NCBI GenBank assembly: GCA_030849805.1
Contig: JASANZ010001907.1
Span: 1-23,682, forward strand
Origin: Sergeia podlipaevii
Taxonomy: Eukaryota > Euglenozoa > Kinetoplastea > Trypanosomatida > Trypanosomatidae
Direction: 5' to 3'
Length of the DNA stretch: 23,682 nt
Shown: positions 17,489 through 23,682 of the stretch, in pieces
How positions within the stretch are numbered: position 1 is the first letter of the stretch
How the letters are laid out: each line of letters begins with the position of its first letter
The notes under the pieces: generated by a model
Seen by the model: only the letters and a program-made list of their open reading frames with translations
The model's database searches: none
What the model was told of the DNA's origin: nothing
Made by a program: the position numbers and the translations under genes

Positions 17489-17966
17489 CCCCCCAAAATA
17501 ACTGAATATCCTACAAAATATAACTATGTGGGAAATGAAAAGAGGCGCCGTATCTACAAAAAAAAAAAATGTGTGTGTAGATGTAAACTAGGGAATAACA
17601 AGGTAATCAGTGATAGAGGGTCACTTCAGAATTATACCTTCCCACAAAACCTAGCAATGATATACAAACGAAAAAAGAAAAATAAATGCGAGAGCAAAAG
17701 GAATACACTTTTTTAAAAAATCCGGCAAAAACAAGAGAAAAAAGCAACCACAAAGTTCAACTTCTGATTCACTCGTCTCACTATAGTATTCGCACATCGA
17801 TGTTTTATGTTCTTTCTTTCTTTTTGCGTTGTGATAAACAGCAGGAATAACAATTTGCTCCATCTTCGCGACGACAGTGAACGTAGCGCAGTCCCGCAGC
17901 AAGACAGGCACATCCTCTCTCTCTCTCCCATGCACACACACACACACTGGTACACATATCTTCTTT
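17489..17966. other. Intergenic region upstream of UTP3
   Basis: About 480 bases that hold the UTP3 leader and acceptor on the left and the 3' UTR of the small mitochondrial-like gene on the right. CA repeats and a CT-rich stretch lie at about 17918-17946. No gene is supported. Confidence 0.5.
17554..17569 (-). promoter_or_regulatory. Predicted trans-splice acceptor for UTP3 mRNA
   Basis: A run of 12 T on the minus strand (17569-17558) is followed directly by GTAG, AG at 17555-17554, with a 65-nt leader that lacks any ATG before 17488. The T-run is immediately preceded by CA. Confidence 0.65.
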
Positions 17967-18524
17967 TCACCCCCACAGCTCAGCAGCATCGACGGCAGGC
18001 CCGTACACGCCACGACTAGACACACCCTGCTCACGGCACCAGCGGCCCCGCACACGTTGCAGTTTCATGTACCAGCCCCAAAATTCAAGCGTCTTGAGCT
18101 GCTCCACTTGGCGTCGGTCACTACGCATCTTCTTCGCAAAGTCGATCCGCTTCTCCTGCGCATGCTCAAACACTACACGCGGTGTCATCGGCATCACAGG
18201 AAGGTGGCGCGACTCGCGCTGCGGCTTCGGGTGATTGGCCAAAATCTTATGCACGTCACTAAAGCCTTGGTACATACCCGGCGCTGGTGATGCAGGCACC
18301 TTGCCCTGAAAGTCCGTGCCTGTCTTCATAAGGTACTTATGACGGAAGTCGGAAACCCAGAAGGAAGGCCTAGAGTGGTTTTCGTCCATAAGGTGGCGCC
18401 AAAACATGCGATTGTATGAGTTGGTGCGAGAGGAACTCCAACGGCGCTCAAAGTGACGAATCTTCGGGGGCACCGGATAGTGCTGAATCGTCTTGCGGCA
18501 TAGCAAGGAAGTTGGTGAGAGCAT
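17967..18524 (-). CDS. Small basic protein, probably mitochondrial, family unknown
   Basis: Encodes 185 residues and is rich in Arg, Lys, His, Trp and aromatic residues. The N terminus (MLSPTSLLCRKTIQHYPVPP) has hydroxylated, hydrophobic and basic residues without acidic ones, which fits a mitochondrial presequence. Motif-like stretches are RTNSYNRMFWRHL, RPSFWVSDFRHKYLMKTG and KTLEFWGWYMKLQRVRGRWC. There is no TM segment. Small basic proteins of this kind in kinetoplastids are often lineage-specific mitoribosomal or respiratory-complex subunits, but I cannot assign one. The ATG at 18524 is supported: after the T-tract at 18650-18636 the first AG is at 18586-18585 and no other ATG precedes it. 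Coding status is supported by the non-repetitive sequence and length, in contrast to the flanking spacers. Confidence 0.72.
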   Translation of the reverse strand: MLSPTSLLCRKTIQHYPVPPKIRHFERRWSSSRTNSYNRMFWRHLMDENHSRPSFWVSDFRHKYLMKTGTDFQGKVPASPAPGMYQGFSDVHKILANHPKPQRESRHLPVMPMTPRVVFEHAQEKRIDFAKKMRSDRRQVEQLKTLEFWGWYMKLQRVRGRWCREQGVSSRGVYGPAVDAAELWG

Positions 18525-19696
18525 CTTTAAATATATACTTCTTTTCGTTGCACTAATTGAAGGTCGTAGGCTCTGTAATATCTTCTTTTATATTTTGTGT
18601 ATATGTGTTTGTTGGTTTGTATGTGAACAACGGCAAAAAGAAAAAAAAAGAGCAGCTAACACTCACTCGATAGTTGGCCCAGCAAGCAAAAAAAAAGGGG
18701 GAAAAAAATAGATGTCCTCTATATCACTATTTATTTCTTCCTTTTTGATGTACAGAAGGGGAAACAAACCGTCAGTTGCGTATACAAGGGACAGCCCGCC
18801 TATGCCAGCTTCAGAAAACTACTAACGACAGAATAGAGTTAAAAGAGAAACAAAGCAGCAAATAGTGAGGGTGGGGGGGAAGTGAAATAAGAATACATCA
18901 GTACTTTTTCGTGGCCACAACAAAATTCTGGCAATTAAAAAAAAAAAATGAGAACTTCAGTGACCCAACTGAGAGCACGCTTGTGATACCCAAGACGTAA
19001 CACGTATTTATGTTTTATTTAATGGCACTTGTAGACACAATATACAAAAAAAAAAAAATGTACGTCCTTTTGTTTTCTGCGCTGAAGCAGCTTCCTCTAG
19101 TGTGCCACGCATCTCTCCTCCTCCACATTCCCTGCCGTTTCTCGCCACACATCTGTTTCACCAAGTATCTAACATGCGAAAAGCGAAAAAGGAGCAAATA
19201 CATCAAGAGCATTCAAAAAAAAAAAATGCAGAGGAAGTTTCTTCTATGTTTCAAGGTGACATCATCAAGAAGCAGTGCTGGACAAAAAAAAATGATAATA
19301 ATAATAATAATAGACGTAGGCATTGCAAAAAGTGGTTTACATATGTAACGTAGGAGGTCTAGCGGCAACAACACCTACGTACAACTCCAGGTAGCGTTCA
19401 GAGTCCATGAAGTAGTAGAAAAAAGAAAAAAAATGTAACATAAAAAGGGGGGAGGAGAATGCAAACTAAAAAACAGCATCATCTCTCTAGTGGTAACAAC
19501 AACTAAATACTAGAAAGCTAATTTTTTTTGATGGCAAGTTTTTCTCATCTATTTTATTTTATTTTCACTGCTACGCAGATACATACTGATATATAAATAT
19601 CCATGTGGCTCAAATAAAGACGATCCTCTCTATCATAGCCTATGCCAAAAAAAAAAAAAAAAAACTTTCTGTGGTCACTCCAAACTCTAATTATAC
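18525..19696. other. Intergenic region with a cluster of CA-T(n) tracts
   Basis: About 1170 bases without a supported gene. Five plus-strand A-runs that each end in TG lie within 500 bases: 18937-18950, 19046-19060, 19215-19228, 19284-19294 and 19426-19435. An 18-A run lies near 19647-19664 next to the stop of the 428-aa gene, and an AAT-type repeat at about 19295-19312. Flanks of the five A-runs are not alike beyond the motif, so they are not one duplicated unit. Confidence 0.55.
19295..19312. repeat. Trinucleotide AAT-type microsatellite
   Basis: About six tandem copies of a three-base ATA/AAT unit follow an A-run in the long spacer. Confidence 0.85.
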
Positions 19697-20983
19697 TCAT
19701 TTGCTAGCGGTCGATTCTAGCGCATTCGGGGCATGCAGCGGCTGCGTCGCCATGGACATATACTGGCCAGGTACTAGCTCAGCAGGGGAATACATCTCCC
19801 CGCGACTAGTATCATCACGCGGGTGATGGAAGTGGTGGTCCATCGTGTACACACCACGCACCATGTCAAATACACTACGGCCAGTGTGGGTCTTATCGAT
19901 TTCAGCGCTGGCAAAGCGGTCCTGATAGCCGTCCGCATACTCCGTGGCCCACTCGCCATCGTTCTTGGACCGCGCTCTGGAGTCGTGCATGCGAACCGAT
20001 TCCTCATGCTTGTCAGAAAGCTTGTAGTTGACGTTGCGCAGTGGCACCGTCGCGTTGCGATCATTCATCGCGGCCGCCTCCTCCACATCGTAGCCTGTGT
20101 GCTCCCTGTGTGTCGTACTCATCCAATCCTTGGCAGACCATGGCTCATACCCGATGGCCAGAGTGTCCTTGCGGCTTGCATCTAAGGTGTCGCGCAGAGC
20201 GACGGGATCAGCCTCGCGCTCGCGCCGCAGGACCTGCATCATTCGATTACGGCGCTTGGGACCCTCTCGCTCCACATTGTTGTACCGACTACGATACATG
20301 TCCACTTTGGAGTCAGGGTCCTTCAGGTCGGTCTCATGCACGCGCCACGAGGCAGGGTCGACGCCTGTCAGATCGCAGTAGTCGTCAGAGGTGAGACGGT
20401 ACGGATCAGGTGCGCCACTCACGAGTGGTGCGTCGCGGATCTCCCCGATGCGGCGTGCGCCGTCTTCTTCGTCCTTCTTGCCATCATTAAGAGTTGCCAA
20501 CACATCATCACTGAACGCCCCAGGCATGCGCTGATTTGTTGTCTCCAGATAAAGAAAACGAGGCTTTGTGGAGGAGCCTTCGGGTAGTGAAGCAGTTGCG
20601 GCAGCCAGCTGCCTCATCTGATTCTCGTTCATTCCAGCGCCGTCTTCAACCAGGCGGCCGCCATCCTTGAGAAGATGAAAGCCTGTAAGGGAGTAATCCA
20701 CAGTCTTGGGAAAGCTCGTCACGTCTTTAGGAAACGGCACCAGCTTGCGGTTAATTTCATCCTTGAAGCGGTAAGGGTTCTTCCCAGTGACATCGTCGGG
20801 TTCACGTGGTGGTACCTCGCCAGTGGCTCCCCAGTACGCGCTTGATGCAAAGCCATCCTTCGTGCGAGTCATGAGCAATTCGTGAAGCGCATCCCCCTCC
20901 GTGGTGTCCGCGGCGGCGTTGGAGGTGACTGTGCGCTTAGAGTAGCTAAGTGCCCCGTTGATGTTTACTCTAGTAGAATTCAT
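19697..20983 (-). CDS. Conserved-looking hypothetical protein, 428 aa, Tyr/His/Asp-rich
   Basis: Encodes 428 residues with no signal peptide, TM segment or catalytic motif that I recognise. The composition is hydrophilic, with short aromatic-centred motifs: SYSKRTV (13-19), NPYRFKDEINRKLVPFPKD (69-87), DPYRLTSDDYCDLTGVDPASW (193-213), YRSRYNNVEREGPKRRNRMMQ (230-250), DWMSTTHREHTGY (286-298) and EWATEYADGYQDRF (344-357). Such irregularly spaced W/Y/H motifs joined by polar linkers resemble microtubule inner or flagellar-axoneme proteins, but that is a guess from texture. The start is well fixed: an acceptor at 20993-20992 leaves a leader of 8 nt before the ATG at 20983. The gene is GC-richer than its flanks and free of repeats, so I am confident it is real while its function is unknown. 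Confidence 0.8.
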   Translation of the reverse strand: MNSTRVNINGALSYSKRTVTSNAAADTTEGDALHELLMTRTKDGFASSAYWGATGEVPPREPDDVTGKNPYRFKDEINRKLVPFPKDVTSFPKTVDYSLTGFHLLKDGGRLVEDGAGMNENQMRQLAAATASLPEGSSTKPRFLYLETTNQRMPGAFSDDVLATLNDGKKDEEDGARRIGEIRDAPLVSGAPDPYRLTSDDYCDLTGVDPASWRVHETDLKDPDSKVDMYRSRYNNVEREGPKRRNRMMQVLRREREADPVALRDTLDASRKDTLAIGYEPWSAKDWMSTTHREHTGYDVEEAAAMNDRNATVPLRNVNYKLSDKHEESVRMHDSRARSKNDGEWATEYADGYQDRFASAEIDKTHTGRSVFDMVRGVYTMDHHFHHPRDDTSRGEMYSPAELVPGQYMSMATQPLHAPNALESTASK

Positions 20984-23013
20984 TTTTGTTCCTGCGGTTG
21001 CACAGTCACGAAAAAAAAACTCTTTTTTTCCTTTCCTTTTATAGAACCTGTGTTGACAGTAAGCAATAGACCCACCTCACCACACCCGCACGTGTACTAT
21101 AACTTCTATTTCTTGTAGCAAATTATGGTTTTTGATGTATACGCGGTTGCCACGTTGTCAACCACAACGACAAAATCAAACACTACTAAAACAACAACAA
21201 CAAAAAGCATATTTCAAAGAGGGAAAAGCAGGTTGAAAATATTGGAGAGCACAAAAGGAAAAAAAAAAGAATCATTACTGTCAATAATACATGTGCTGCC
21301 ATATACGAAGCACATACCATTGAAATGCAATGGAAGCTTCATTCACTGCTGCCTCCACAAAAATGAAAAGTGAGTGCTTAAGAAAGAAAAGAAAAAAATG
21401 GACTGTATGTGTGAATTCTGAATTGCGTTGCTACCGCAGCAGCACCAGCCATTGAAAATGGCACTTACTAAAAAATAAAATGGAGAGAAGGGGGGAGATA
21501 GAAGTATGCTGTGATCAAACTTTCACTTTCTTTTCTTTTTCCCATTAATTGTGTGAATAACTCAACGATAACAAAAAGAAGCAAGAAGGGAAAACAACCC
21601 TCTTCCTTGTCTTTCCACCTTCCTCACACAGAACAACAAAGAGAGAGCATATTTTCATGCTCACTCCACGATACGTGTGCCCACTCGCACGCCTACAGAG
21701 CTATATAAAAGTATAGAATAATAGCTCACTCTGCCTTCCTAAATTACAGAAGCAGGGATAGAAAAAAGAACAACGTTTTCAAAAGGGAAAGACTTCCATA
21801 TCAAGAAGCGCAAACATCTATTGGTAGTGCGTCTACTATATATCTATGCAAATTTAAGTTGCACCTTTTGTTTTCGTTGTTGTTTTATGAGATGAAAAAA
21901 AAAAAAAAATGACATCGGGGATAGTGAAGGTAAGCCGGAAAAAAAACGATATATAAAGTACCTACATAAAAGTGCTCAAGTACTCACGATATACAACCAT
22001 ATATAAATGTGTGCATTTGTTGCTCATACCACTGTCAAGAGAGCCTTTTCAAAAAAAAAAAAAAGTACAAAAAACTGTTCACTGGCTAGCGTCCGTATCC
22101 TCAATCCCTCTCTACAACCATTGAATGCAAGTAGCCCGTACAGGGTAAACGCTGAGGCTTTGGTTTGCGGCGACATCGTGTTTGCGCGAAGTGTACAACT
22201 AATGCGCAATTAGGAAGAAAGAGAGCAATTGAAAATGTGTAAAATTGAAACAACAATAAATAAAAAAATTTAAAAAAACATACCAATGCTACACAATCAC
22301 ATGGCAGCTTCATACCAGAACCAACTGTGAGGCGTAAGCTGAAAACAAGAAAGCCTGTCAACTCTAGGGCTATCATACGTTTTACTTTTTTTTTGCCACT
22401 TCACACCCACATCGTTCTTTGTTGGAAAAAAAAAAAAGCGTCAAGTTAATATGGATGTATAAATGTATATGATTTCATCACAAAGTGTATGCACGTTTTT
22501 GTGTGTAAAAGCATATAAAACGATTCGCTTTTTTTTTCTTTTCTTTTTCAAACGGAAGCAAGATGCATAGAATATGAGACAACGGAAGAAAAAAAAAATG
22601 GCATATATGGATTGCAAACCTACCACACATATATATAATCCGTTCTTCGAGTTGCCGCGTTTCATCATAACAATGCTGTTCAAACACAGCAAAAAAAAAA
22701 AAAGAAGAGGTGGAAGAGAAGGAGAGGAGCCTTGAAAAAAAAAAAGCTCCTAATATACGCACGCTCGCCACTCATCCACTGCTGACTACTAATAACTAAC
22801 TATATAGCAGTGGCGCGAAGTGAAATATCGTTGATCCTAACGCGCGTAGACACATAAAGACAACAGCAATCCTTTTTTACAAATTCTAATAGTAAGCCAG
22901 CCCACGGCAAGCAATCAAGAAAAAACTCGAAAAAATTGACCTCTGGGACACGCACGTTACTATTCACTTTACTATACTAGCACCGCCACAAGAGATGCAT
23001 TCTCCTTCTTCGT
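20984..23013. other. 2-kb gap upstream of the 428-aa gene
   Basis: No convincing coding region in about 2 kb. The left end carries the acceptor of the 428-aa gene. The rest is AT-rich with plus-strand A-runs at about 21259, 21895-21909 (followed by TG), 21943, 22050, 22426, 22589-22598 (followed by TG), 22691 and 22734, and T-runs near 22388 and 22530. Open frames of 60-97 residues on both strands read through homopolymers and are not accepted. It is probably the long 3' UTR of the coiled-coil gene plus spacer. Confidence 0.5.
20992..21019 (-). promoter_or_regulatory. Predicted trans-splice acceptor for the 428-aa protein mRNA
   Basis: A nine-T run on the minus strand (21019-21011) is followed by CGTGACTGTGCAACCGCAG. 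The first AG is at 20993-20992 and the ATG follows after 8 nt. Confidence 0.65.
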
Positions 23014-23682
23014 CTACTCATCCGCACCAGTACCAAGCAGCTCCAGTTGCTCCCGGCGAGTCTCGCGCAATATGTTGAGTGCCTCGTCCATCTGCTCTAG
23101 GTGCCGCTCCATCGCAGGACGCTGATCGTGGTACCGTCTCAGTTCGCTCTCCAGGGCCCGGTTGCTTTCCTTTTGCGCCGCAAACAAGTCTGTCTCTACG
23201 TGTACTGAGTATGTTACAGATCGCATAATGTGGTCGATAGAATAAGCCCCTGGCGAGGGTAGTTCTGTTCCTCGCGCATTCACAGCAGCCACGTTAGGGC
23301 TTGGATAAGAGAAACGAGAGGTGTCACGGGCAATACCGTGCTGTTGCTGCGGCTGGCCTGGATAGAACGGCGGCGCATTGGGCTGTAAAGAGGGAGAAGG
23401 GCGGGGTCGTGCGGCGGATGATGACATATCATCATGTGAGTTGACCTCCACAAGAGCCGTGTTCGCGTTAATGGGGTGAGGCCAAGAAGAAAAGTTGTCC
23501 TTACTGCACTTACTGCTATCTTGAATGATGTCGTAAGGAGGGGTATCCTTGCTCGAGACGCCAATAGAATCACGGGAACTCAAGCTGAAAGCAGGTGGGG
23601 GACGAAACACGCCTGTAGAGGTTTGATGCCCCCATGGAGTGGTAGGTCGCAGATTTGGTGATACGTAAGTAGATGAGGTACG
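23014..23682 (-). CDS. Hypothetical protein with C-terminal coiled coil (5'-truncated by window)
   Basis: The frame stays open through the right edge of the window, so at least 222 C-terminal residues are present and the true start lies outside. A GTG at 23610 is merely the first non-standard start codon and has no support. The N-terminal two-thirds of the visible part is Ser/Pro/Asn-rich and probably disordered (for example PRPSPSLQPNAPPFYPGQPQ). It is followed by a short conserved-looking block SPGAYSIDHIMRSVTYSVHV and then a charged helical segment of about 60 residues (DLFAAQKESNRALESELRRY, ERHLEQMDEALNILRETRRE) with heptad-like Leu spacing. The acidic end is GTGADE. I cannot assign a function. 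Cytoskeletal or scaffold roles are common for such architecture but not shown here. Confidence 0.65.
   Translation of the reverse strand, partial: RTSSTYVSPNLRPTTPWGHQTSTGVFRPPPAFSLSSRDSIGVSSKDTPPYDIIQDSSKCSKDNFSSWPHPINANTALVEVNSHDDMSSSAARPRPSPSLQPNAPPFYPGQPQQQHGIARDTSRFSYPSPNVAAVNARGTELPSPGAYSIDHIMRSVTYSVHVETDLFAAQKESNRALESELRRYHDQRPAMERHLEQMDEALNILRETRREQLELLGTGADE

Noticed and set aside
22007..22213. Plus-strand ATG frame of 68 codons
   Set aside because: Wrong strand for the unit, includes a lysine run from a 14-A tract and overlaps other equally weak frames.
1..23682. tRNA, rRNA, spliced-leader RNA, transposon or CRISPR array
   Set aside because: I looked by eye for B-box-like GTTCGA motifs, spliced-leader exon sequence, reverse-transcriptase or transposase motifs and regularly spaced repeats, and saw none. 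Only simple microsatellites and homopolymers repeat.

Overview
The window looks like nuclear DNA of a trypanosomatid (kinetoplastid protist). All twelve genes I can support lie on the minus strand with no introns, as expected for one directional polycistronic unit. At least seven starts sit just downstream of a minus-strand polypyrimidine tract followed by AG, the layout of spliced-leader trans-splicing acceptors. Coding regions are GC-richer and close to the family's usual protein lengths. Intergenic DNA is AT-rich, microsatellite-rich and strongly strand-biased: by hand count about 54 A-runs of 8 or more on the plus strand against about 7 T-runs. The genus cannot be fixed from this sequence.

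Layout in transcription order (right to left): a 5'-truncated coiled-coil hypothetical (23014 to window edge); a 428-aa tyrosine/histidine-rich hypothetical (19697-20983); a small basic, probably mitochondrial protein (17967-18524); UTP3/SAS10 of the SSU processome (15860-17488); a VMP1-family membrane protein with an EF-hand (12767-14686); a small OB-fold protein resembling HROB (11118-11831); a KCTD-type BTB protein with a split SPRY-like domain (8977-10455); serine/threonine phosphatase PP1 (7207-8118); a Yar1-like ankyrin protein (4519-5196); a two-TM hypothetical (3032-4057); SEC13 (1343-2413); and V-ATPase subunit e (499-705).

The genes do not form one pathway, which is normal for kinetoplastid gene clusters. 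Two themes recur: ribosome biogenesis (UTP3, possibly the Yar1-like protein) and endomembrane function (VMP1, SEC13, V-ATPase e). Gaps of about 2 kb (5197-7206 and 20984-23013) show no convincing gene and are probably long UTRs.

I see no mobile element, CRISPR array, tRNA, rRNA or defence-like system. The observations most worth following are the HROB-like OB-fold protein, the BTB protein whose SPRY-like domain is split by a disordered insert, and a recurrent minus-strand motif in which long T-tracts are immediately preceded by CA.
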